The position numbers and the translations under genes are program-made. A stretch of DNA of 64,000 bases from Saccharopolyspora gloriosae (GTDB taxonomy: Bacteria; Actinomycetota; Actinomycetes; Mycobacteriales; Pseudonocardiaceae): the NCBI RefSeq assembly GCF_014203325.1, contig NZ_JACHIV010000001.1, positions 5,829,501-5,893,500 on the forward strand, in the 5' to 3' direction. The notes beneath the pieces are model-generated. The model made no database searches and was not told where the DNA came from. It worked only from the letters and a program-made list of their open reading frames with translations. Numbering within the stretch: the stretch's first letter is position 1; every line of letters begins with the position of its first letter. Below, piece by piece: positions 56,132 through 63,274 of this stretch.

Positions 56132-56218
56132 TATGGCCCGAGGCAACATGAGCTCGGGCACCGCCGACTAGAATCGATCACCAGGCCGACCTCCGAGGCC
56201 GACGAAGGGACCGCAGCG

Positions 56219-56998
56219 ATGACCGGGCCACGCCGTGCCAACCAAGGCGGAGGGGTGCAGTCCATCGAACGCGCCTTCGACCTGCTGGAACTGATGGCGG
56301 ACGCGGGCGGCGAAGTCGCGCTCTCCGAACTCGCCGAAGCCTCCGGGCTGCCGCTGCCGACCATCCACCGCATCATGCGCACCCTCGTGACCAGCGGATA
56401 CGCCCGGCAGCAGCCGTCGCGGCGGTACTCGCTCGGGCCGCGGCTCATCCGGCTCGGCGAAACCGCGAGCCGCTCGCTCGGGTCCTGGGCGCGCCCCTAC
56501 CTGGCGGAACTCACCGAAGCGACCGGCGAGACCTCGAACATGGCCGTGCTCGACGGCGACCAGATCGTCTACGTCGCGCAGGTCCCGTCGCAGCACTCGA
56601 TGCGGATGTTCACCGAGGTCGGCCGCCGGGTCGACGTGCACGCCACCGCCGTCGGCAAGGCCGTGCTCGCCGACCTCGCCACCGACACCGTCGCGCAGCT
56701 CCTCGGCCGATCCGGGATGCGGGCGCAGACCGAACGCACCATCACCACCGTCGCCGCCATGCAGGACGAGCTGGGGCGCGTGCGCGAACAGGGCTTCGCC
56801 ATCGACGACGGCGAGCAGGAAGTGGGCGTGCGCTGCTACGCCGTGGCGGTGCCCGGCGCCCCCGCCGGAGCGGGCATCTCGATCAGCGGCCCCGAAGGGC
56901 GCATGACGCGGATCGCCACGGACACGATCGTCCCGCTGATGCGACGGCTCGCCAAGGACCTCAGCGCCGAACTGCGGACCGCCTCACACAGCGCTTGA
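56219..56998 (+). CDS. IclR-family regulator of aceB (AllR/IclR-like)
   Basis: The 259-residue regulator has an N-terminal winged helix-turn-helix (VQSIERAFDLLELMADAGGE, LSELAEASGLPLPTIHRIMR). The C-terminal IclR ligand domain reads RRVDVHATAVGKAVLADLAT, GFAIDDGEQEVGVRCYAVAV and GISISGPEGRMT. ATG 56219 follows GAAGGGA. It is divergent from malate synthase. IclR and AllR sense glyoxylate or allantoin-derived signals, which would suit this neighbourhood. Its 3-prime end overlaps the convergent DedA gene by 15 bases. Confidence 0.92.
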   Translation: MTGPRRANQGGGVQSIERAFDLLELMADAGGEVALSELAEASGLPLPTIHRIMRTLVTSGYARQQPSRRYSLGPRLIRLGETASRSLGSWARPYLAELTEATGETSNMAVLDGDQIVYVAQVPSQHSMRMFTEVGRRVDVHATAVGKAVLADLATDTVAQLLGRSGMRAQTERTITTVAAMQDELGRVREQGFAIDDGEQEVGVRCYAVAVPGAPAGAGISISGPEGRMTRIATDTIVPLMRRLAKDLSAELRTASHSA

Positions 56999-57667
56999 GG
57001 CCTCCGCGTCCGCCGAGGTCTCCGCGTCCGCGCGGGACCGGCGACGCCGCACCACGAGCACGATCGACCCGATCACCGCGGCGACCAGCACCACCGGCAG
57101 CCCGGCCAACCCCACCGCGGACGAGACCTGGTCGAACGCCGCCCCCGCGATCCGGCCGAGCGTGACCAGCAACGCGGCCCAGGCGAACGCGGCCGGGACG
57201 TTCACGGAGCTGAACCTGCGATGCGAGACGCCCGCGCGCCCGGCCAGGCGGGGCATCAAGGTGCGCACCACGCTGAAGAAGTGACCGGTCGCCACGGTCG
57301 CCGCCGCACGGCGGTCCAGGAACGTCAGCAGCCGGCGCACCCGCTCCCGCCCGATGCGCTGGATCAGCTTGCGCTCCAACCGGTTCGGCGGGTCGAGCAG
57401 ATCGGCCGAACCCGCCTCCCGGTCCAGCAACCGGAGCCTGCGAGCCCGCAGGAAACCCCACTGGCAGCCCAGCGCCGAAGCCGCACCCGCCACCAGCACC
57501 GCCACCCACGGGTTCGCGACGCCCTGCCGCGACAGCAGCCCCAGCGCGAGCAGCGTCGGCGAACCGGGCAGGAACAGCCCGATCGGCGACCCGGACTCCA
57601 TCGCCAGCACCACCAAGGCCACCGCGAACAGCCCGTACACCGGCAACCCCGACAAGAACTCGATCAC
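56984..57667 (-). CDS. DedA-family (VTT-domain) membrane protein
   Basis: The 227-residue integral membrane protein has a VTT/DedA core. AMESGSPIGLFLPGSPTLLA holds the conserved Glu and FLPG motif. VATGHFFSVVRTLMPRLAGR is the second landmark, where most DedA proteins read F.GRF.P.VR. Three C-terminal helices follow. DedA proteins act as flippases for undecaprenyl phosphate or phospholipids and help maintain the proton gradient. The C-terminus is acidic (ADAETSADAEASSAV). It is monocistronic and convergent with the IclR gene. Confidence 0.9.
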   Translation of the reverse strand: MIEFLSGLPVYGLFAVALVVLAMESGSPIGLFLPGSPTLLALGLLSRQGVANPWVAVLVAGAASALGCQWGFLRARRLRLLDREAGSADLLDPPNRLERKLIQRIGRERVRRLLTFLDRRAAATVATGHFFSVVRTLMPRLAGRAGVSHRRFSSVNVPAAFAWAALLVTLGRIAGAAFDQVSSAVGLAGLPVVLVAAVIGSIVLVVRRRRSRADAETSADAEASSAV

Positions 57668-57817
57668 CGATGTGCCCTTCCGCGCCCGAGCGATGTGCGA
57701 GCTCAGCCTACGGCCGGATCACGACCCCCGAATTACCGGCGGTCACCAGCCGCCACGTCCCGGGGAAACCCCGTTCCACCCCGAACGAGGGATCTCACCA
57801 CCCGCAGCAACCCCGCA

Positions 57818-57938
57818 ATTTCGCGAGAAATCAAACCCCCACCACTCCCGCAAAACCCCGAACCCCAGCAATAACCCCAGATCAAGCCACGTAGCTGCCC
57901 AGGCATCCACTTCGGGGGCTCGCAATTCCTCGCGAAAT
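57818..57938. repeat. Long-spaced inverted repeat, copy 2 of a two-copy family
   Basis: ATTTCGCGAGAAAT (57818-57831) is repeated in inverse as AATTCCTCGCGAAAT (57924-57938), with about 92 bases between, the same layout as at 41226-41358. It occupies most of the 334-base gap between dedA and tsaE; no gene is seen. Confidence 0.55.
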
Positions 57939-58001
57939 CGCGCGAGTCATCCCAGGTGAGGAGTTCGTCCCCAGCCGTTCGGGGAGGCCGAGGAAGGGGG
58001 A

Positions 58002-58457
58002 TCAGGTGTGCCAGCGGTCGCCGTGGGGCTCCAGGACGACCTCGCGCACGTCGTCGGTACGGCGGTGCAACCGGATCATCAAGTACTCGTCGGCCAACCG
58101 CGCCGCGACCTCGGCACCCCACTCCACGACCACGACCGCATCGGTGAGATCGGTGTCCAGGTCCAGGTCGTCGATGTCCTCCAGCCCACCGAGCCGGTAC
58201 GCGTCGACGTGCACCAGCGCCGGACCGTCCCCAGCCGGGTGGTGCACCCTGGCGATCACGAACGTCGGCGAGGTGACCTGGCCGGTCACGCCCATGCCCG
58301 CGGCGATCCCCTTCGCCAGCACCGTCTTGCCCGCGCCCAGCGGACCGTCCAGCACGACCAGATCACCGGCGCGCAACCCGGCGCCCAGGCGGCGGCCGAA
58401 GTCCAGCGCCTCCTCCGGAGTCGCCAACTCGGCGGTGGACGCCACATCCGCGCTCAT
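58002..58457 (-). CDS. tsaE: tRNA t6A modification ATPase TsaE
   Basis: The 151-residue P-loop ATPase has Walker A VVLDGPLGAGKTVLAKGIAA, TSPTFVIARVHHP (switch-like region), HVDAYRLGGLEDIDDL and VVVVEWGAEVAARL. It powers the TsaB-TsaD complex in t6A formation. It overlaps the preceding hydrolase gene by ATGA, and the order alr-hydrolase-tsaE is conserved in actinobacteria. Normally tsaB-rimI-tsaD follow directly; here they are about 21 kb away. Confidence 0.94.
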   Translation of the reverse strand: MSADVASTAELATPEEALDFGRRLGAGLRAGDLVVLDGPLGAGKTVLAKGIAAGMGVTGQVTSPTFVIARVHHPAGDGPALVHVDAYRLGGLEDIDDLDLDTDLTDAVVVVEWGAEVAARLADEYLMIRLHRRTDDVREVVLEPHGDRWHT

Positions 58458-59560
58458 GACCGGCCGCTCACTTTCTTCTCCCCGTTCGAGATCCGCTGCG
58501 CCGCGCGCTTCACCAAGCCAACCAGGTGCCCGGTGACCAGCTCGTGCTGCTCCAGCATCGCCATGTGCCCGGCGCCCTCGACCCGCACCAGCTCCGCCTC
58601 CGGCAACTCCCCGGCGATCACCTCGGAGTGCGAGAACGGCGTCATCCGGTCCAGATCGCCGCTGAGCACCAGCACCTCGGTGTGGCGCAGCCCGGCGAGC
58701 GCGGCCTTGCGATCGTGCGACCCGAGCGTCTCCAGGAAGTCCGTGACGACCTCGACCGTCGTCGCGGAGATCATCTTGTTCATCAGGTCCACCAGCGACG
58801 GGCTGACCTCGCGATCGCCGAACGACAGCGCCCGCACGATGCTCCACGCCAACTGCCCGCCGGTGCGGCGCACCCGCTCCACCAGCTCCGGCTGCAGGCC
58901 CGCCAGCACACCCAGGCCACGGGTGAGCGGGTTGTTCCGGGACAACCACGGCTTCGGCAGGCCGGACGCGCCGATCTCCCCGGCGGACGTGCTCATGAAC
59001 GCGACCGCGCACACCCGGTCGCGGAACAACTTCGGCTGCTGCTCGGCCAGCGCCATGATCGCCATGCCGCCCATCGAATGCCCCACCAGCACCACCGGAC
59101 CGCGCCGAGCGGTCGCCCGCACCACCGCGTCCAGATCCTTGCCGAGCTGTTCGATCGTGCTGTTGCGCCGCGACGAATGCCCGGACCGGCCGTGGCTGCG
59201 CTGGTCGTACTGCACCACCCGCACCCGCGGATCCGTCATCAGCGGCAGGTCGCGGCGCTGGAAGTGCCAACATCGCGAATCCAGCGCGTAGCCGTGCACC
59301 AGCACCACCGTGAGATCGGCGTGCCCGCCGTCGGCTGGCTTGATCTCCTGCACCGCCAGCGGCACGCCGTCATCGGCGGCCACCGTGGACTGCCGGTCCG
59401 GCCGCAACCGCCCCAGGCTCTCCTGCGCGTACAGGTCGTCCTCGTCGTGGCGCTGGGTCGCGATCCGCGAGCTGTGCGCGGCGACGCCGACGGCCGCCCC
59501 CGTCACCGCCGCGCCCAGCACCCCGCTGGACCAGGCGAGCGCCTGCCACACCGGTCTCAT
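58454..59560 (-). CDS. Alpha/beta hydrolase of the alr-tsaE locus
   Basis: The 368-residue hydrolase has an N-terminal hydrophobic anchor (ALAWSSGVLGAAVTGAAVGV). The oxyanion HG motif is VVLVHGYALDSRCWHFQRRD, the nucleophile elbow VVLVGHSMGGMAIMALAEQQ, the acid region VLVLSGDLDRMTPFSHSEVI, and the catalytic His is in VEGAGHMAMLEQHELV. The substrate is unknown, possibly lipid or cell-wall esters. ATG 59560 follows GGAGGTGGCG and overlaps the alr stop, so alr, this gene and tsaE form one coupled operon. Confidence 0.9.
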   Translation of the reverse strand: MRPVWQALAWSSGVLGAAVTGAAVGVAAHSSRIATQRHDEDDLYAQESLGRLRPDRQSTVAADDGVPLAVQEIKPADGGHADLTVVLVHGYALDSRCWHFQRRDLPLMTDPRVRVVQYDQRSHGRSGHSSRRNSTIEQLGKDLDAVVRATARRGPVVLVGHSMGGMAIMALAEQQPKLFRDRVCAVAFMSTSAGEIGASGLPKPWLSRNNPLTRGLGVLAGLQPELVERVRRTGGQLAWSIVRALSFGDREVSPSLVDLMNKMISATTVEVVTDFLETLGSHDRKAALAGLRHTEVLVLSGDLDRMTPFSHSEVIAGELPEAELVRVEGAGHMAMLEQHELVTGHLVGLVKRAAQRISNGEKKVSGRS

Positions 59561-60699
59561 GTCGCCACCTCCGTAGGGGTGCGCGTCACCCGCGGCCGGA
59601 ACATGCCGGTGACGATCTCGTAGTGGATCGTGCCCAGCTTGTCCGCCCACTCCGCGGCGGTCGGCGCACCCTGCTCACCAGGGCCGAACAGGACGACCTC
59701 ATCGCCCACCGCGACCGGATCGTCGTCGCAGCACACCACCAGCTGATCCATGCACACCCGGCCCACCACCGGCCTGCGGCGCCCGGCCAGCCACACGTCC
59801 ATCCGGCCGGACAGGTTGCGCGGCACGCCGTCGGCGTAGCCCACCGGCACCAGCGCCAACGTGCACTCGCGGTCGGCCGTCCACAGGTGGCCGTAGGAGA
59901 CGCTCTCGCCGGGGCCGACGCGCTTGGTCAGCACCACCTCGGAGCGGAACGTCATGGCCGGGACCAGCCCGTGATCGCCCGCGTGCGGCACCGGGTCCAG
60001 CCCGTAGGCGGCGATGCCCGGCCGGACCAGTTCGAAGTGCAGGTCGGGGCGGGTCAGCAGCGCCGCCGAGTTCGCCAGGTGCCGGATCGGGGTGAGCCCG
60101 GCGGCGCGCGCCTGCTCGTAGGCGTCCTGGAAGCGGGCGGCCTGCGCGTCGATCGACGGGTGGCCCGGTTCGTCCGCGCACGCCAAGTGCGACCAGACCG
60201 CGGCCACCTCCAGCACGCCCGACGCCTGCGCCTTCGCCGCGCGCTCCACCAGCGCCGGCCACAGCTCCGGCGGGCAGCCGTTGCGGCTCAACCCGGTGTC
60301 GATCTTGAGGTGCACCTTGGCGACCCGGGACCGCGCGTGCGCGGCGGTCGCGATCGCGTCCAGTTCGGCGGCCGACGACGCGGCGAGCTCCACATCGGCC
60401 GCGACGGCCGCGTCGAAATCGTCACCCGGGACGTGCAGCCAGCACAGCAGCGGAGCGGTGATGCCCGCGGCCCGCAGCCGCAAGGCCTCCCCGATGGCCG
60501 CCACGCCCAACGCGGAAGCACCGGCGTCGAGCGCGGCGCGGGCCACCACCTCGGCGCCGTGGCCGTACCCGTCGGACTTCACCACCACCATCGTCCGGGC
60601 GCCCGAGCGCTGAGCCCGTTCGGCCAGCAAGGCGACGTTGTGGCGAAGCGCATCGACGTCAATGCGCAGGTCGGCGCGGTGCGCGGGCTGCTCAGTCAT
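59557..60699 (-). CDS. alr: Alanine racemase
   Basis: The 380-residue PLP enzyme supplies D-alanine for peptidoglycan. The PLP lysine is in TMVVVKSDGYGHGAEVVARA. KIDTGLSRNGCP and the second catalytic Tyr region ESVSYGHLWTADRE, then GRVCMDQLVVCC, are standard. ATG 60699 (MTEQPAHRADLRIDVDALRH) is preferred; the frame is open to 60720. It heads the alr-hydrolase-tsaE operon. A cluster of dispersed palindromes separates it from nnr. Confidence 0.96.
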   Translation of the reverse strand: MTEQPAHRADLRIDVDALRHNVALLAERAQRSGARTMVVVKSDGYGHGAEVVARAALDAGASALGVAAIGEALRLRAAGITAPLLCWLHVPGDDFDAAVAADVELAASSAAELDAIATAAHARSRVAKVHLKIDTGLSRNGCPPELWPALVERAAKAQASGVLEVAAVWSHLACADEPGHPSIDAQAARFQDAYEQARAAGLTPIRHLANSAALLTRPDLHFELVRPGIAAYGLDPVPHAGDHGLVPAMTFRSEVVLTKRVGPGESVSYGHLWTADRECTLALVPVGYADGVPRNLSGRMDVWLAGRRRPVVGRVCMDQLVVCCDDDPVAVGDEVVLFGPGEQGAPTAAEWADKLGTIHYEIVTGMFRPRVTRTPTEVAT

Positions 60700-60853
60700 G
60701 GCGCCGACATCGTCGCACACGCATTGCCGATCACCGCCTGGTTGTGAAGCAGACCCTCATCACGTTCCTTGTATACCACCCTGGGAGACCAGCTGATCAC
60801 CCTCCGTGCGCATTGCTGCTCCCAGCGCCCTGCGCACGGCGGCTCAGGTTCGG

Positions 60854-60902
60854 AGTGAACGGACCGTTCGTCCAATCCCGTTGGGCAAACGGTCCGCTCA
60901 CC
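60854..60902. repeat. Dispersed palindrome, copy 13
   Basis: The left arm starts AGTGAACGGACCGTTCGTCC, the loop is TCCCG, and the right arm is TTGGGCAAACGGTCCGCTCA. Confidence 0.85.
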
Positions 60903-60939
60903 CCAGCCCGCCCCACGCGACGTGAGATTCCAGCTCCAG

Positions 60940-60976
60940 GTGAACGGAGCTCCCGTTGGGCAAACGGTCCGCTCAC
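60940..60976. repeat. Dispersed palindrome, copy 14 (left arm truncated)
   Basis: GTGAACGGAGC runs directly into TCCCGTTGGGCAAACGGTCC, so about ten bases of the left arm are missing while the right arm is intact. Confidence 0.75.
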
Positions 60977-61021
60977 CCCAACGCCCACGCGGATCGCCGC
61001 ACAGCGCACGCCCCTGATCCG

Positions 61022-61070
61022 AGTGAACGGCCCGTTCGCCCAATCCCATTGGGCGGACGGGCCGCTCACC
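61022..61070. repeat. Dispersed palindrome, copy 15
   Basis: AGTGAACGGCCCGTTCGCCC opens it; the right arm TTGGGCGGACGGGCCGCTCA keeps most pairs with the changed left arm (CCC with GGG). Confidence 0.83.
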
Positions 61071-61085
61071 CCCGACCCCGAACCG

Positions 61086-61132
61086 AGTCAACGGACCGTT
61101 CGCCCAATCCCGTTGGACGAACGGGCCGCTCA
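61086..61132. repeat. Dispersed palindrome, copy 16
   Basis: AGTCAACGGACCGTTCGCCC (left), loop TCCCG, right arm GGACGAACGGGCCGCTCAC. It is 16 bases from copy 15. Confidence 0.82.
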
Positions 61133-61173
61133 CCCAGCCCGCGTGATCACCACACGGCGCGCGCTCTGAAACG

Positions 61174-61222
61174 AGTGAACGGACCGTTCGTCCCATCTCG
61201 TTGGGCGAACGGTCCGTTCACT
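61174..61222. repeat. Dispersed palindrome, copy 17
   Basis: AGTGAACGGACCGTTCGTCC opens the element and GGGCGAACGGTCCGTTCACT closes it; it is 20 bases beyond the nnr stop and could end that transcript. Confidence 0.85.
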
Positions 61223-61242
61223 TCAGCGGCGGGGCGGTGCGA

Positions 61243-62739
61243 TCAGGTGGAGCGGAGGGTGCGGATCGCCGCCGGGAGCGCCGCGAGCAGGGCTGAAGCC
61301 CCGATCGGCGCACCGGCCTCCTCGCCGGCACCTCCGAGGGCGGCGAGCTCGGCGGCGAGGGCGTGCGCGTGCGCGGCGAAACCGCAGGCCAGCCACGGGT
61401 CCATCCCCGTGGCCAGCAGTGCCCCGATCAACCCGGTGAGCACGTCGCCCGACCCGGCCGTCGCGGGCCACGCGTGCGTCGAAGGGTTGACCAGCACTCG
61501 GCCGTCCGGAGCGGCGATCACCGTGGTGTTGCCCTTGAGCAGCAGCACCACGTCGTCGCGCCGCGCCACCTCCCGCGCCGCGGCGACCCGGTCCGGGCCC
61601 ACCTCGCCCGCGAGCCGCTCGAACTCACCGGCGTGCGGTGTCAGCACCACCGCCGCGTCCGGCTCCCGCGCGTCCCACAGCGTCGGGTCCTGCGCGAACA
61701 ACGTGATCGAGTCCGCGTCCGCGCACACCGGGCGCCCCGACTCCAGCACGTGCCGCAGCACCTCGCGCCCGCTGGCCCCGGTGCCGATGCCCGGCCCGAC
61801 CGCCCAGGACTGCACCCGTCCCGCGTCGGCGACCGACCCGGTCGCCACCACCTCCGGCCATCGGGACCGCACCACGTCCGCGGCGGGCCCGGCGTAGCGG
61901 ACCATGCCCGACGTCGCCTGCACCGCCGAGCCCGCGGCCAGCACCGCCGCACCCGGATACGTCGCCGACCCCGCCGCGACACCCACGACGCCCTGCGAGT
62001 ACTTGTCGTCCGACGCCCCCGGCACCGGCCATCCCGCGCCGACGTCCGACGGCTCCAGCACGTGCAGATCAGGCTCGGGAAGATCATCGCCCAGGCCGAT
62101 GTCGGCCACCACGACCGAGCCCGACAGCACCGCGCCCGCTCCCAGCACGTGGCACGGCTTGCGCCCGCCGAAGGTGACGGTCAGGTCCGCGTCGACGGCG
62201 GGCCCGTCCACCGCCCCGGTGATCGGGTCGACGCCGCTGGGCAGGTCGACCGCCACGATCGGCGCTTCGACCCGAGCGACCAGCTCGGCCGCCACCGGGC
62301 GCAGGCTCCCCCGCGCCGAAAGACCGACGATGCCGTCGATCACCAGGTCCGCGCGCTGCACCGCGTCCGTCGCGGCGGCCCCGATGCCGGCGGTGTCCGC
62401 GCCCGGCCCCGACGCCTCCACGACCCGGCCGCCCGCGCGGCGCAACGCCGCCAGCCCGGCCGGGTGCGCCTTGTCCGGAGCCAGCAGGACCGCGGTGACC
62501 CCGGCTCCTCGGCGGCGCAGCTCGGCACCGGCCCACAGCGCGTCCCCACCGTTGTTGCCCGCTCCGACCAGCAACGTCACGTGCCGGCCCGCGGTCGCTC
62601 CGGTCGTCTCGGCCAGCAGCCGCGCGCTGTGCGCGGCGACGGCGAACGCGGCGCGGCGCATCACCAACGGCTCCGGGGTCCGGGCGAACACACTGCGCTC
62701 GGCGGCCCGGATCTGATCCGGCGTCCACACTCCCTGCAC
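61243..62739 (-). CDS. nnr: Bifunctional NAD(P)HX epimerase/dehydratase (Nnr)
   Basis: The 498-residue metabolite-repair enzyme restores NADH/NADPH from their hydrates. The N-terminal YjeF epimerase domain (WTPDQIRAAERSVFARTPEP, LLVGAGNNGGDALWAGAELR, VAVDLPSGVDPITG) is fused to the C-terminal carbohydrate-kinase-like dehydratase. Dehydratase landmarks are VVLTPHAGEFERLAGEVGPD, VVLLLKGNTTVIAAPDGRVL and WPATAGSGDVLTGLIGALLA. GTG 62739 begins MQGVWTPDQ. Its order between glmS and alr is conserved in actinobacteria. Confidence 0.95.
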   Translation of the reverse strand: MQGVWTPDQIRAAERSVFARTPEPLVMRRAAFAVAAHSARLLAETTGATAGRHVTLLVGAGNNGGDALWAGAELRRRGAGVTAVLLAPDKAHPAGLAALRRAGGRVVEASGPGADTAGIGAAATDAVQRADLVIDGIVGLSARGSLRPVAAELVARVEAPIVAVDLPSGVDPITGAVDGPAVDADLTVTFGGRKPCHVLGAGAVLSGSVVVADIGLGDDLPEPDLHVLEPSDVGAGWPVPGASDDKYSQGVVGVAAGSATYPGAAVLAAGSAVQATSGMVRYAGPAADVVRSRWPEVVATGSVADAGRVQSWAVGPGIGTGASGREVLRHVLESGRPVCADADSITLFAQDPTLWDAREPDAAVVLTPHAGEFERLAGEVGPDRVAAAREVARRDDVVLLLKGNTTVIAAPDGRVLVNPSTHAWPATAGSGDVLTGLIGALLATGMDPWLACGFAAHAHALAAELAALGGAGEEAGAPIGASALLAALPAAIRTLRST

Positions 62740-62823
62740 GGAGACCTCCCACTCGCGGTTGCTGCCGTCTTACCCGATCACCGCGCCCCTGTCGCGCCAC
62801 CCACCGCACCGACACCGTCTCCG

Positions 62824-62933
62824 AGTGAACGGACCGTTCGCCCAATCCCGTTGGACGAACAGGCCGTTCGCCCAATCCCGTTGGACGAACAGGCCGTTCG
62901 CCCAATCCCGTTGGACGAACAGGCCGTTCACCC
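62824..62933. repeat. Dispersed palindrome, copy 18, with internal tandem expansion
   Basis: A normal copy starts at 62824. Its loop and right arm (CGCCCAATCCCGTTGGACGA) are then repeated with a strict 30-bp period, giving three tandem loops before the closing GGCCGTTCACC near 62932. The three units are identical, so the expansion is recent. Confidence 0.88.
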
Positions 62934-62968
62934 CACCTCACCCTCCGGCCGGACAGGAACCGGACGGG

Positions 62969-63018
62969 AGTGAACGGACCGTCTGCCCAATCTCATCGGA
63001 CGAACAGGCCGTCCACCC
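62969..63018. repeat. Dispersed palindrome, copy 19
   Basis: AGTGAACGGACCGTCTGCCC, loop TCTCA, right arm GGACGAACAGGCCGTCCACC. Confidence 0.8.
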
Positions 63019-63053
63019 CGGCTCACCCCCCGAACCGAGCGAGAACCGGTTCG

Positions 63054-63101
63054 AGTCAACGGACCGTTCGCCCAACCTCCTTGGACGAACGAGCCGTTCA
63101 C
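63054..63101. repeat. Dispersed palindrome, copy 20
   Basis: AGTCAACGGACCGTTCGCCC, loop CCTCC, right arm GGACGAACGAGCCGTTCACC. Confidence 0.8.
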
Positions 63102-63128
63102 CCCAGCCGGAGAGCGGCAGCGGTTCCG

Positions 63129-63177
63129 AGTGAACGGACCGTCTGCCCAATCCCGTTGGGCGAACAGGCCGTTCGCT
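63129..63177. repeat. Dispersed palindrome, copy 21
   Basis: AGTGAACGGACCGTCTGCCC, loop TCCCG, right arm GGGCGAACAGGCCGTTCGCT. Copies 18-21 fill most of the 535-base gap between glmS and nnr. Confidence 0.8.
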
Positions 63178-63210
63178 CGGGAGCGAGTTCGCCTCGGCGG
63201 TCCGCGAAAG

Positions 63211-63252
63211 CCGGACGGGCCGCTCGACGCTGTGGTCGAACGGCCCGTCCGG
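63211..63252 (-). terminator. Terminator after glmS
   Basis: CCGGACGGGCCG (63211-63222) pairs perfectly with CGGCCCGTCCGG (63241-63252), and an inner TCGAC/GTCGA stem closes the top. It lies 22 bases beyond the glmS stop. Confidence 0.8.
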
Positions 63253-63274
63253 AGGCGCGAAGCGGCGGTGGTGA

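Noticed and set aside
62824-63177. Possible CRISPR array
   Set aside because: The repeats are long palindromes of uneven spacing, the intervening sequences are not uniform spacers, and no cas gene is present.
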